This document shows, one piece after another, positions 37,454-49,816 of a stretch of DNA of 64,000 nt; the stretch's first letter is position 1; every line of letters starts with the position of its first letter. The stretch comes from Fusarium oxysporum f. sp. lycopersici 4287. Taxonomy: Eukaryota; Ascomycota; Sordariomycetes; Hypocreales; Nectriaceae. The notes beneath the pieces were generated by a model. That model was not told the DNA's origin, did no database searches, and saw only the letters and a program-made list of their open reading frames with translations. The position numbers and the translations under genes were made by a program. Location of the stretch: assembly GCF_000149955.1 (NCBI RefSeq), contig NC_030994.1, positions 1 to 64,000 on the forward strand, given 5' to 3'.

Positions 37454-38411
37454 GGGTTGTTTTAGGAAACGGAATTTTGGAACTACTTTGGCGCAAGAAT
37501 GAATGTCTTCTTGAACTAGATGACTTACACACATCCTCTCAATTCAATCTTTACAAGTTAGGCAAGCCTTGGAGCCATTCATTTGGTTTGTTCGATAAGA
37601 GTCGCTCTTATCACCTAACCTTTTCGTAGTTATTTAACCTTGCACATTCGTTCGTGGTGTTTTACTGCTGCTCCTCATGGCATTTCCAACATCACTTGAG
37701 TGCTCGATGTACAGGGTAAAAGAGTTTTGCCTACAGTATGGATAGAAGATAACTCTAGATTAAGGGAGGGAAGTAATTAATCAGAAGGATATGAATACGC
37801 AGATAAGTGGCTAAATCGTCGAGGAATCGTGGTCGCGGAGAGTCGTCGCTACTGAGTGAAAGACACTACAGAAAGTCTTTTTCTCCTCAAATTTGCTATG
37901 GTCAAAAGGGTCAAAGTGACGATAAAGGAGCTAAATCCGGCCATAGGTTACGAACCTAATGGCTAAGCGTTCAGGGTATTTATCCCTCAGCTGAGGGTTT
38001 CTCTAATGGCTTGCGATTGCAATTTCCTTGTGGAAACCCATTTAAATTAGGATTGTAAGCGATAAGTATGCCTCTGCTGCTGTAGTCGGACGCCAAGCCT
38101 GGAGCCGCAATCCCTCCTTCATTTCGTGGTTCCAGCTGCCAATGAAACCCCATTCGGCACGCCGCTGACCTACTTATTTGTGTAGGTACTATCTCACTCA
38201 TCTTCGCGGCGGCCAGTATCTCTGTTGCTCCAGCTCCGGCTATCATAGGCATTGAGTGCCTCTGCAGATGTTGGCTGAAAGCTCATGGATAACCTTTAAA
38301 TGATTTGTATGATGAGTAATGCACCATTAGATTCCTGTCATGTCGTAGACATGTGACAAGGTGGTATTGGGCTAGCTATATTTGGGAGCCTGCATATATT
38401 CGAAGGAAAAG
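37454..38411. other. Convergent intergenic region
   Basis: Between the 3' ends of the DUF2985 gene (+) and the glucosyltransferase gene (-). A 90-codon minus-strand frame at 37980-38252 has no domain. Nothing else seen. Confidence 0.5.
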
Positions 38412-41220
38412 TTACTTAGAAACTAAAGCATTCCACCTCCGCACAGCCTCTTGCCTCTCCTCTACGGGAGCCTCCCGCCAGTCATTAATACCCTGTCTCA
38501 GCCGGATCAACAGAACCTCTGCTTTTAGCTTTGTAAGGTGATGCTTCGCTAGTTCTTTCTCGATGCCTTTAAGTGTGTAACCTGGCAGCCCAAAGATTGC
38601 TTTGCTGTGTCAGCTGCTCGTCTGTTCTAGTGCCGGCTTTGCGCAACTGCAATGATCATTGCCCAACATGGAAGAATCATAGAAAATACTCACCGGAGCC
38701 CAAATTACTGATGAATCCTAGACCACCGCGCAACATACCCTTACCTAAGCCCCTTGCGCCTCGTTGCTTGGTATCGTTATAAGGCTTTGTAACCAGTCCA
38801 CTGAAGGCTTCCCAAATCCCTAACGTGAACTCCTTCCCAGCTGTCTTAAGTCCGCTTCCAAGTCCCGTGATCTCATCGCGCCGTCGCACCTCTATGCCAG
38901 CAAACCCATGTGATGGGGCGTTGTGAAACCCGTTGGCGACGTTATAGATGAGTGCCACGGGAGCTTTGGCGCCGGCCTTGGCCAAGTCGCATGCATATCT
39001 TCCGGTGGCACGGATGACGTAGTAAGCGCGGCCGTTTTTGCCTTCTTCATGAGCTCGCCACGAGGCCTTGTGCCTGTTGCGGATAGAAGGTACTATGTTA
39101 GAGGCCGCTATAGTCGGATCACCGTTACGAAGTGACTTAGTAGCCAACCTTATTGCGATGTTCTCCATCTCCATAGTCGTTAGGGCAGCCGGTCCGATGA
39201 CAGGTCTCAAGATGCCGTCATGAGCTTGGTGTTCTTCTGTAGGAGTGAAGTGACTTTTTGAACTCAAGCGTCTCCTTGACGGCCTCGGTGGAGCCGGACT
39301 TTTCAACCGTTGCAAGTAGTCAGATGTTGCGGTACCCACGGCGGCGACAAAGCCCGAGGCTGCAGCTATGACGCCGGTGATGGGCTCCTCGGCGCCTTCA
39401 TCCACATACCAGTGCTTATGACGAAGTAACTTGAGGTCTGCTGGTTGAATCAACCCTTGGTCAACAAGACAGGAAGCCGTGAAACCGCTGAGATGGGCTC
39501 CCGTTTTCCTGTGAAGCCAGGTTGCGAGCCTCTCTGGGCAGATATCGCAGCGCAGCTTGTCCACTTCCAAGCGATCAGTGATATCCATAGCCGCTTGGAC
39601 CGCTCCATCCTCTTCTGCAATATGCCCTGCCATCTCTTGTGCCACCTCCTGAACTTCTGGTTGCAGTGCTAAGGTAATACTCTCTGCTAGAATCTCCGCT
39701 GTCAACTCCTTGAATGGTACGGATGTCGGACCGGCACCAGCCCTTGCCACCATTTGGCTCCAGAAAGGTTGGTCACCGAAGAAAGGAATGATTACTGTCG
39801 GTTGACCAGCGGCGATGCCAGCTGCCGTCGTACCTGCACCGCCATGGTGCACAACCACAGAAACGCGCTGAAAAAGCCAGTCATGTGGGCAATTGCCGAT
39901 GAGATACACACCGTCAGGGACGTCACCTCCCGCACCAACACCCCCCCAGCCTTTTGACACGATGGCACGAACACCGGCAATCTCGATGGCCTGAAAGATG
40001 AGTTGAGTGAGAGCTTGCGGATCGTCCACAACAATAGAGCCGAATCCAACATAGATTGGAATTGGACCAGTCTCGAGAAATTCGACCAAGTCTGGAGGAG
40101 GCGTGTACGAATGTGCGAGGGGTAGAAAGGAAAACCCTGTGATGTTAAGATGAGAAGGCCAGTCGAATGGCTTAGGTAGCAGAGACTCAGACCAGAGGTA
40201 ACTATATGGGACTCGTAGCCTCGAGAGTAGCTGATACCCCCACATTGGGCTGACCGGGTCGAGGTGTAGCGTTTGGGTGCGAAACTTGTTGATCAAGTCT
40301 CCGAGGCTTAGATAGAGTTAGCGGTCCACATCTCTGATTGTTTCGCGCCATACTTGCCCTTGCCAAGTCAGCAACTCTGTCATCATGAAAGAGAGGTAGT
40401 TGGCCACTCTTGCATCAGCATCTCCGTAACTCATCGCAGCCAAGGGATGAGGGAATGCCTTCGTTGGTGACCAAGGCATGGTGAAGACCATATGTAGCGG
40501 AATGCTCAACTTCTCCGCGCAGTGAATGTGAGCCATGGATGGCGGATTAGCTATGATAACATCTGCGATAAAAAGGTCCTCTGCACATTGGACATTAGCC
40601 GCCGTTACTCCTTCTCCCATTCCATCACCAGCCTCGATACAGCTCCGCCAGGCGCCATTGATAATCTCCGCCATCTCTCGTCTCCTCTTGCCCACCTCCC
40701 CTCCTTTAAAGCTTTCCCGGCTAGGGATTAAGCCAGGGTTCTTGACCATATATGCCATCAGAGCTTCTGGATCGCCGCGAATGCTGAAGAACTCGACGCC
40801 TTGTGCCTCGACAAAATCCTTAAAGACGGGGTGGGTGCAGATTCTGATGCGATGGCCGTGCGGTGGCTTCATGAGTATTTGAGCGATAGGAATGAATGGC
40901 TGGACGTCGCCTCTTGACCCAACGATATGGATGGCGATGTTAAGACGCGGGCCGCAGGTTGGCTTCTCGACGTCTGGCAGAAACGCGATGCTGTTCGTCC
41001 TTCGCGGCTTCGAAGGCTCCAGATGTTCAACGCCTGGCAGCTCGCCGGCAAAGGACCCCTGGAATCGGTCGCACCATGTCGCCAGAGCCTGCGGGTTGTC
41101 GTGGAACTGGATCCGTACGCGTCCGTCGCTTATGACGTCGCTTGATGGCCCGTTGCCGATATTCACGTCGTCAATCGCGACATGGCCTGGCCCGTGAGAT
41201 TTGATGCGGTTGAGTGCCAT
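38412..41220 (-). CDS. Sterol 3-beta-glucosyltransferase-like protein (GT family 1)
   Basis: Three exons on the minus strand, 41220-40358, 40306-38694 and 38599-38412, give about 887 residues. The first intron (40307-40357, 51 bp) must be GC-AG (GG|GCAAGT...CTAAG, branch-like CTAAC); it removes an in-frame TAA and yields LTWQG-LGDLINKFRTQTL as in homologs. The second (38600-38693, GTGAGT...AAAG) gives the family C-terminus FGLPGYTLKGIEKEL and INDWREAPVEERQEAVRRW. The N-terminal Glyco_transf_28 region begins NIAIHIVGSRGDVQPFIPIA; the UDP-sugar site is PHDWLFQRVSVVVHHGGAGT and PTVIIPFFGDQPFW. It would transfer glucose from UDP-glucose to a sterol-like acceptor. PH and GRAM domains of Atg26-type enzymes are absent, and a tail of about 350 residues follows the catalytic part. 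Confidence 0.88.
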
Positions 41221-43192
41221 TGTGAAGCGCCTCCAATTGAGTAGACTCGGCCAGCATTGACTCGCAGCTGGCGCACCTCTGCTCCGACTCGACCGTCTAA
41301 GTGATGGTTATCGGAATGCGTTGGGCTTCGGCGTCGGCATTGTCGTTAGCGCGAGCCCAGAGATATGGGCACATGCAGCAGAGACTTCCTGGATTAATAA
41401 TGTGGAGTTGCCCTCGCCGATAGCTCCATTTTCACATGAAATCATCCTAAGGCATGTGGTGGTGATACTGTAGCTTTAGTGCTTTGTCCGTCCAATCTCA
41501 GAAACTCAATGAAGTGGACTGTTTTTAAGTTTCCTTAGCTCGGGTCGTATTCGTCGGCTGTGACGAGGTTTTCCTTACCATCTGTTTCATTCACTTTTGA
41601 TCCTATTGGTCGGACAGCCCGTTTGCTAGAGCAGCCTTAGTGGTTGCGATGTGACAAGTCAGCTTAAGCTAGTCAACTGTTTTTATTCATTCATTTAGTT
41701 AGAAACCATGAATGTACAGGCTGCAAGGGTCTTCATGTTATTTTTTGTACGTACAAGTCACATCAGTCTTCTTATAGGCTAAACAATGATATCTTGGAAG
41801 CTAATTAGGGTACTAAACACCAGATAGTAGGAGACTTCTATGTGTATACAATATCTATGATACAGTGTGTACCCAGTAAGTAAAAGAAATAACATTACAG
41901 ACCCCTGCGGCCTGTACCCATACTATGGCTACCTTAGATGCTTGTGCCGCCTTAAAGGGATATGTAAAGACATTAGGCCGCGTAGTTGATGTCCAACATC
42001 CGTATCAGGGAAGTTAACTCAAGTCTTCAGCCAAGCTCGTCTCATTACGCTATTGACATGAGAAGCAGGCAGCTATCAACTCTACGATACGATTGCCCTA
42101 CGACATGGACATTTGGAGAGTAGTAAGAAATCTGGATAAGAAAATGACTGTGCATGGCTGCCAGAACCTCGTGGCGGACCATCCTAGTTGTAGACGACTC
42201 TAGATCGTCGGATTCCCCGAGGGAACGGCCCTCACAAACATCAAGAGTTGCAGATAGATGGAAGCTCAAGCCTCAAAATCGCCCGCGATTAATCCCGTGA
42301 AACAAAAGCTGTCACCAGGTATACATGTCCTTATGGATTTCAGCGTCAGGAAGGGTGATCGCCCAACAATTAATTCTAAATTTAAAAAGATTTTCAAACG
42401 TCTACAGGTAGCGTCCGGTGATAAGGCAATGCAAGTTTATCAAGAGTTTGATTGATATCACCGCCCAATGAGTGTGCAAGAACCGTTGTACGTGAGGTAA
42501 GTTCCTAAGAACATGGATTTCCCCAGGATTTCCCCTCGTCTCGTTCTTTTGCACTTCACAGTACTCCTTTCCTCGAAGTGACCAACGGCGTTTTATGGAA
42601 ATCCAGAGCAAAACTAAGCCGAAAACCTAAATCTGGACTTGACGTTGCAGTTGGCTGCTTGTGGCGCGAAATTACCTTTGTTCTAGGCTCCCTTCATTTT
42701 CTCTGCTTTGTCACTCTCTCCCCACCCTGGGGATAGTGCCTAAAATCTGTTCACTAATCTGAACAAGCACCGCAGCCGAGGCCCATCAACTCACATAATC
42801 TAGTGCCAGCTTGTACCAGAAGTACCACAGTGCCATCTCGAAATATTCTTTTGCCAGTCATAAAAGCGACTGTGTTTATATTGTAACTGCTTCTCGTTCA
42901 GCGTTATTAATCTCGCGGACCGCTTCATTTTACCTTTAGTCTTTCCTCGTTCTGCTGTTCAGTCCCATCGACCTCCTTCATGTTAATCAACATTGCTATC
43001 ATTTGTCAGCTTAGACTCATCAACTCCCACTTGTACGCACTGTTATAATACCTGATATATAACCCAAACGCTTCTTAACTGGATGGTAATACGATCTGCC
43101 CGCCCTAAAATACCAGCAATTGGTTTAAATAGTCCGCCCTCTACTCCCACCGAGGACAGAAAATCGACAATTTCTAGGAGAACCCCTTAAGT
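41221..43192. other. Intergenic, no gene recognised
   Basis: Divergent promoter space between the glucosyltransferase (-) and the Zn2Cys6 regulator (+). Small frames at 42045-42269, 42258-42455 and 42402-42611 lack domains. 42640-43190 is pyrimidine-rich, consistent with a promoter and leader of the regulator gene. Confidence 0.45.
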
Positions 43193-44256
43193 ATGAAGTC
43201 AGTCATGCATCGCACCTCAAAACGTGCCAACTCCAGCGCTGCCACGATTCACCACCATCGTCATGCTCCTCGCACTGTGGATATAGATGGCAGACATAAG
43301 CGTGTCTGGAAGGCTTGCGAAAGATGTCGAGTGAGAAAGACCAAGGTATATCCTCGTTCTACATTAGGCTCTAACCCTCGTCACTGACAAGGAAAAGTGT
43401 GATGGTGAGTTTCCCTGCAAGCGATGCAAGGACGATGGTTTGGTCTGCACTGCAACCATCAGAAAGAAGACGAAGTATAAGCAGCTGCCGCAAGGGTATG
43501 TAAAGTTACGCCTACACAGTTCCATACGTAACTGACACCAAAGCTAGATACGCCGAAGTCCTCGAGAACACCCAATTTGCTTTCATCGCTACCATCCACA
43601 AGCTCTATTCGATGGTCCTAAACAACCAGCCCTGGGAGTTAGGCGAACCTGAACTGAACAACCACGGCCAACCCGTAATACACAGCATTGCCCAGAAGCT
43701 GGGATGCATCAGACCTCAGAGCGATGTCGAGCTCTGCGTGCATTCGGTATTTCCCGAAACCGAAGCCAGTTTAACTGAGCCGGCCCCCCAACTCGAGGGC
43801 CAGCAGGATGATAATGGCAAGCAGATGGAAGATAAGGACGCGGACGGTTCCGTGTGTGACCGAACCGACCGGGCGTCATTGTCGCCTCAGACCCTTACCA
43901 ACAACACCAATGACTTCGGTTTTGCCCCTCCACTCCCCGATATTGATGCGGCGGCCAAGTGCCCTCCACAGTCGCCCTTAATGTCCAGCTTCCCCGCCTG
44001 GCTCATTACTGGCAAATCCCAGCTCAGCAACCTGACCATGCAGTTCATGCAGCAACCTAACTCCTTGAACAATGTCGACCTACGGCACCAGAGACTTGTC
44101 GGGTCCCAGATTAGCACCATCAGTCCTCATGTCCTGTCGTGCCGCAACCCCGAAGTCATGATGGGCGTGGAAGATGCCATGACCTACTTTACATACGACG
44201 GCGAATACATGCGACAATGGCCATGGCTTGGGGGCTTAATAGGAAATTACAGATAA
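43193..44256 (+). CDS. Zn(II)2Cys6 transcription factor
   Basis: Exons 43193-43345, 43398-43495 and 43548-44256 give 319 residues. Introns are 52 bp each (GTATAT...AAAAG; GTATGT...GCTAG); the first joins RKTK to CDGEFPC. The DNA-binding cluster CERCRVRKTKCDGEFPCKRC ends KDDGLVC (CX2CX6CX5CX2CX6C, about residues 42-68), followed by a basic stretch and a short linker. The rest has YAEVLENTQFAFIATIHKLY and a region around NNHGQPVIHSIAQKLGCIRP found in short fungal regulators of this type; no large fungal_trans domain is present. The C-terminal 20 residues (QWPWLGGLIGNYR) run to a stop at the border of AT-rich repeat, so the native end may have been replaced. Target genes are unknown. Confidence 0.82.
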
Positions 44257-46475
44257 CAACCCAGCACTGCAGATTTATTTATTTTACATGGATAAAAGAA
44301 TCTAGGGCTTCAGCTTCTAATCTACCCTAGGAACTACTTAAACTCATTTAGGTTTTTAAACTTATAACCCTTATATGATACTGATCAAACATACTAATAG
44401 CTAGTTGACTTATCTTATTAAGAAGATTTATTTTAGGTAGTTTTTTAATATTTTAATGCTAAGCTTTTATTAATTATATATATTTTAATTAACTTATAAC
44501 GTGTTTAATAAGCGAGCGACGCAGTTAAGTGAGACGTCTTTACCAGAGATAAATCGCCACCTGGTTTAATAATAGTATAGCACGTAGAATGGCTCTATGT
44601 ATTAGACTTAATATTATCGCCGCTAGACTCAGTATTGCGAAGTTCAGTGAGATTAGGGGCTTAAGTAATGGCTATACCGGTAGCTTGCCATGTCCCCAGC
44701 TGAGGGTTGGCATTGATTAGCGAGATGAACGCTCCACGAACGCGATTGACGAAGCCATTGCCGGAAGATATCGCTGGGGATGAGGCAGATGGGGGTTCTG
44801 ACATTGCGATTGATGCTGTTCACTTTCTTTGGCGTCTTGTGGTTGGTAAAACTAGGGGCGCGCCAGTCTATGAATGACGAATCTAATTTAATCTTACTGT
44901 CTCGGAGGGGTCGGCTTTGACTTCTTCCTCGACTAGGGCACTTGTCTCAATACAGGATGCCTTAGCTCGTTCGCTTACCCAGGACTGTAACCAATCCTAT
45001 CAGCGCGATAAGACCGAAACTGAGTCCGTGGGTTGGAGCTGATAAGACCGAGAATCTGGATCATGGGCCCGAGAGTACGCGTTTAGAAAAAAGTCAATCG
45101 ATTGTCCAAATTCAGGTTTGGATTTTAATACTACCTAATTTAGGTTTCATACCTTTGCAGTACCGGTTGTATAAAAGATTGGATGCCGTTTTTAACTCAA
45201 CGAACCCGTAAGACCCTCGCAGACACGACCCAAAAGATGCGAGGTGCATTGACTAAAAGAACAAACCTGACTCAGAACAACCAGGCTACCCTCTGCGCCA
45301 TCCCTTGGCCTTCTGCTATGTGATTTAGAATGTTTAGCTACCAAGTTCCGCCCTGAGCGGAAGTTCTATCCCTAATTCAAGCAGAACTAAGACAAGGGTA
45401 AACGTAAGTAATAAGGTCAGTACCAGAAAGGGTCTTGGCTGTGACTAGTTCATATCACTTATTGCTTCTTGCGTACTAGGTAAATATACAAGGGCAACGG
45501 CTTTTTAAGAATTGATGTCACGTATCTACATCTTGTTACAGCATTGTGGCCACATCGCTGATTATGCCGTCGAGATACGCCATCGCTGTTCACGAAACCG
45601 GGAACGAGATGGTAGGCTGACAAATTGTGCTTTTTCCATGCGCTCTGTGTTGTATTCTTAGTAGGTCTGGATAAAAGACTTATAACACCATGAATTGTCG
45701 ATACTCAAAGAATGGATACATAAACGTGACAAGGCATTTCCTACCTGTCTTTCACGATAGAAACAAGTTTGAATCTAGTTCTACCTTATGAAAAGGTTCC
45801 CGATAAGTACTGGTTCTATCTCCATATATTAGAGGCACCCAATAACTAAACAAGGGCAGTATAATACTTTCGAGAAACATTATAAGATGAACACTGCCTT
45901 GCCAAGTCTTTAGCGTAGTGGTTTATGCAAGGCAGTCTAATAGAACCCTGAGTAAATAGACATATCATACCCTATTGACACTTGCTTAATATGGGGCACC
46001 AATTACACATGCTCTACCCCTAAGGTATCAACAGAAATTTACCTCGGTATTCTCATACGGCACAGCATCATGGTCGAAATTGCGGGGTGAGGGTCATAAA
46101 TTAGCACTTCGAATCGCAACCTTGTTTGGGACACCAACATGATGGTCTCTATTAGAAATTGCCATATTTGACAAGACCGAGACGCGAAAAAACAAGCGTT
46201 GCGCTTTTGGGATACACGTCCGGTCAGCGCTGGTATCAGCCGGATCTAGAACCGCAAATGAATATGTCGATCCTCGCCGATCTTGGAGCATTCGGGGTCG
46301 GGACAATGTCCGGTGCAGGACAATACAAATGCCGAAGGAAAGTCATAAGGCATTGACTTGGAGTAGGTATCCGCAATGGCTACGTTTGTCATATATTTAA
46401 AGACTTTAGTCTCCGGTTGTTGGCTGTTTGGATTAGTGCTTCATTGTGTATCCTTCAACTACCTCCTCATTTACA
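44257..46475. other. Intergenic with repeat traces
   Basis: 44320-44498 is AT-rich and RIP-like. At 44497 a TA is followed by ACGTGTTTAATAAGCGAGCG, which resembles a pogo-type terminal repeat, but no matching end or transposase was found to its right. The remainder to 46475 has no gene; the last 100 bases contain the likely promoter of the GMC gene (CATATATTTAAAG near 46390). Confidence 0.45.
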
Positions 46476-48457
46476 ATGAGACCCACCAATATCTTGGCCG
46501 CCGTTAGCGCCGTCGCATCCGTCGTCGGAGCAGTAGACCTCACTGGCTACGAATATGTCGTTGTCGGATCAGGAGCCGGTGGTGGTCCTCTCGCCGCTCG
46601 GCTCGCCCTAGCTGGACATAAGACACTGCTCATCGACGCAGGTGACGACCAAGGCCAGAGCCTTAACTACACAGTACCAGCTTACTCAGCGAGGGCGTCT
46701 GAGGACGAAGACATTGCCTGGAACTTCTTTGTCAGACACTATGCCGATGACAAGAGACAAGCCCAAGACTATAAAACGACCTATGAAACACCTGATGGCG
46801 GCGAATACACCGGCCTCGATCCGCCTAAGGGCTCCACTATCAAGGGAACCTTATATCCTCGAACCGCCACGATAGGTGGCTGTACTGCTCACAACGCTCT
46901 CATTGCGCTATATCCATGGAAGAGTGATTTTGAGTATATCGCAAGCCTGACAGGTGATACTTCCTGGTCTGCTGATAATATGCGCAAATATTTTGTCCGT
47001 CTTGAAGATAATAACTACCTCTTGCCTGGAAAGCCCGGCCACGTTATAATGGCTGGCTAAGCACAGAAACTGCCCCGCTCAGCATTGCCCTTCAAGATCT
47101 CAGCTATTAAGCTTGATTACTGGAGAGCATTTGCCTTGCAACTGACTGACAACATCATCANNNNNNNNNNNNNNNNNNNNNNNNNNNNNNNNNNNNNNNN
47201 NNNNNNNNNNNNNNNNNNNNNNNNNNNNNNNNNNNNNNNNNNNNNNNNNNNNNNNNNNNNNNNNNNNNNNNNNNNNNNNNNNNNNNNNNNNNNNNNNNNN
47301 NNNNNNNNNNNNNNNNNNNNNNNNNNNNNNNNNNNNNNNNNNNNNNNNNNNNNNNNATTCAAAAAGTATCCTTTGACGTGCGTATGAACTGCCACGTCAC
47401 AAAGGTCGTCTTTGACAAGTCTGAGGATCCTCCCCGTGCCACAGGTGTTGAGTTTCTGGACGGCAGGGGTATTTACAAAGCAAGCCCCCTGTCACGATCT
47501 GCCGGTGCCGGTAAGCCCGGTTCCGCTACAGCTTCACGCGAGGTCATTGTTGCAGGAGGAACATACAACTCTCCTCAGATTCTCAAGCTTAGCGGAATCG
47601 GTCCTGCGGATGAATTGAAGAAATTCAACATCCCCGTGATATCAGACCTCCCCGGTGTAGGCACCAATCTTCAGGACCATTACGAGATCGTGGTTCAATC
47701 GCGCATTCCAAAGAACTTCAGTGCCCTGCATGGCTGCACATTCGATGGTGGGCCAGACGATAAATGCTTGGACCAGTGGCAAAAGCCTCTTCTTGGCTTA
47801 ACAGCTAACAAGGGGACGTATACCTCTTCTGGCTTGCCTGTTGCAATGCTGTATAAGAGCACTGCCGCTGACAGAGGAGATTGGGATATCTTCGCCTTTG
47901 GAGGCCCTGTTAACTTCCGCGGCTACTTTCCCAACTATAGCTATAACGCTACAGCTGAGCATGACATCTTTTCTTGGGCCATTCTCAAGGGCCAGCCGCG
48001 AAACCATGCTGGAACTGTTACATTGAAGTCCGATGATCCGCTAGACGTCCCGGAAATTGTTTACAATTATTTTGATACTGGCGATGACGGATACGAAAAG
48101 GATATCCAAGCTTTGGCAGAGGCAGTAGACCTCACCAGAGATGCATTTGACCGGCAAATTATTCCGACCAAGGAAGTTCTCCCAGGAGCTTCAGTTAGTA
48201 CAAAAGGTGAAGTCGAGGATTATATCAAGAACACAGCTTGGGGACATCATGCTAGCTGTACATGCCCTATCGGTGCTGCTGACGATGAAATGGCCGTCTT
48301 GGACTCAAAGTTTCGAGTACGCGGTGTCAAGGGACTGCGTGTAGTGGACGCTTCTGTGTATCCGAGAATTCCTGGAACCTTTACAGCTGTTTCGACCTTT
48401 ATTGTTGCTGAGAAGGCTGCGGATGATATCTTGAGCGGTCTGTCGCGCTTATCCTAG
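46476..48457 (+). CDS. Secreted GMC (glucose-methanol-choline) oxidoreductase, interrupted by a gap
   Basis: Start ATG 46476 gives a signal peptide (MRPTNILAAVSAVASVVGAV), then the FAD dinucleotide motif YVVVGSGAGGGPLAARLA and the GMC signature TIGGCTAHNALIALYPW. The frame breaks near 47041-47046, 47100-47107 and 47130-47140; alternate frames read YNGWLSTETAPLSIALQDL and LLSLITG, so about three single-base errors lie between here and the N gap (47161-47356). After the gap the frame 47378-48457 is open: NCHVTKVVFD, signature 2 GTYNSPQILKLSGIGP, VGTNLQDHY, the catalytic His in WGHHASCTCPIG and the C-terminal RVVDASVYPRIPG and STFIVAEKAADDIL. The second catalytic His/Asn position lies in a TFTAVSTF stretch, as in some uncharacterised clades. 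The enzyme would oxidise an alcohol outside the cell with FAD; the substrate is unknown. Confidence 0.83.
47161..47356. other. Assembly gap (196 N) inside the GMC gene
   Basis: Run of N within the substrate-binding half of the GMC gene, preceded by clustered frameshifts, which suggests low-quality consensus at the contig edge. Confidence 0.95.
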
Positions 48458-48775
48458 ATTGGAAAATGAAGGATCTGCCCTCGGGGATTTGTAATCCCAT
48501 CTCTAGTTGTTCTCACCTTTTCACTATCCAGTTGGATCACAAGGTTCAGGGGCAGCTGCTGTGGTGTTGAGAACTCTATTGTAAAGGTTGATGTATTGAT
48601 TGAGATAGTGATTGATGGAAAATCGTGGGGGGAGAGAATTTCCCTGCTCCAGAGTTCCTTCTATTTAATGCATTTATTGGGGCGCTTGGTTCATGTTGTA
48701 TTACTTGCTGGATTAAGAACTTGAGATCAGTTCATAACTCCAAATTTGGAGATTGTTATATTAATTGCGCGGGTG
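48458..48775. other. 3' flank of the GMC gene
   Basis: Likely 3' untranslated region and spacer. No gene. Confidence 0.5.
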
Positions 48776-49145
48776 TGTGACGGGTTGGGTTTTAAACAGG
48801 GAAACTAGTCCGTACTAGGTTTATATTAACAGAGTCATAGGGCGTTATACTAAGAGGTAGTAAAGTACCACGTCTCTTAATAATTAAGTAATGCGTATTA
48901 GGCTTATTGATAGAAAGAAGTTTTATTAATAGCTAGTGAGCTAGGTTCTATCTAAGGCTTAAATATATGTGTTTATATACTGGGCTGGTCTTGTGGTAGG
49001 AGCAACGAGGAACGAAGTCATCTTTGGTCCAGGAACGACGCGGTCCTGGAGCGTCCTCGGCCCCTAAATATCAGTCCTGTGTTAGTTGGTGGAGTTGGAT
49101 TGGAAATGTGGGGTACACGTGACGTAACCGCGGGGAATCGTAACA
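48776..49145 (-). repeat. Solo LTR, variant of the Ty3 family
   Basis: 370 bp from TGTGACGGGTTGGG to GGAATCGTAACA, with the family blocks TTTTAAACAGGGAAACTAGTCCGTACTAGG, TTAAGTAATGCGTATTAGGC and GTGACGTAACCGCGGGG in order (given here in pieces of the plus strand). It is flanked by GGGTG (48771-48775) and GGATG (49146-49150), a 5-bp target duplication with one change. The middle differs from the LTRs at 50802/58160, so it is a separate subfamily. Confidence 0.85.
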
Positions 49146-49816
49146 GGATGGATACCAAGATGGGGTTTTAACTCTGATGGAATGATTAGACAAGGGGTTA
49201 CGACAACTGATTTTCCAAATAACAGTCATTATGATTAAGTCTTCGGCCGCACCCTTTACTACCCAAAGGATGTTCGCTATTTGCGGCAACAGAGCATCAG
49301 CGTCTATATCCCAGGAGCAGGGGATGTAAAAAGAGAGGTGCACCAGGCCACAAAAACTGGGTAATGGTTGGTATTACCAGTGGTAATTGGTACAGTAAGC
49401 TGCGTAGGACGGTCATGCGAGGGAAAATTGAGGGCGCAGAGCCCGAAATATCAAGGTAGAAAGAAGACGCAGATAACATATAGTAAATGGCGTCCAGAGG
49501 CGATATTAAGAGCTTGCGAAGCTCAGTGTTATTAAAGATACTCTGCACGAAGAAAGGTTAACTCTCAGAATCTCTTTCTTTTGGCAGCTGTTAAGGCTCT
49601 GTTAACCCCACAGCTGTCTTTGGTGCCATTTTGGCATGCGAATATTTTCAGCCCTAATAAAATGCTAACAGCGTATACTAAGGAAAACCTTTATAAGAGA
49701 GTTAATCTTAACTATTTATGAAAATTTTAAGACAAACTGTTGAGCTGCCCTGTCTGAGAGGAATTTGACTAAGGGTCATGTGCTGAGGATTATATAAAAG
49801 TCCGGAGACTGCTTTT
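49146..49816. other. Spacer with unassigned frame remnants
   Basis: Minus-strand frames at 49297-49548 (hydrophobic, LLYQLPLVIPTITQFLWPG) and 49071-49343 look protein-like and run into the solo LTR, so they may be an interrupted membrane-protein fragment. No family recognised. Confidence 0.35.

Noticed and set aside
31272..48457. A secondary-metabolite gene cluster linking NmrA, transporter-like, GT, Zn2Cys6 and GMC genes
   Set aside because: No core synthase (polyketide, peptide or terpene) is present, strands alternate and spacing is wide; co-location alone does not support a cluster.
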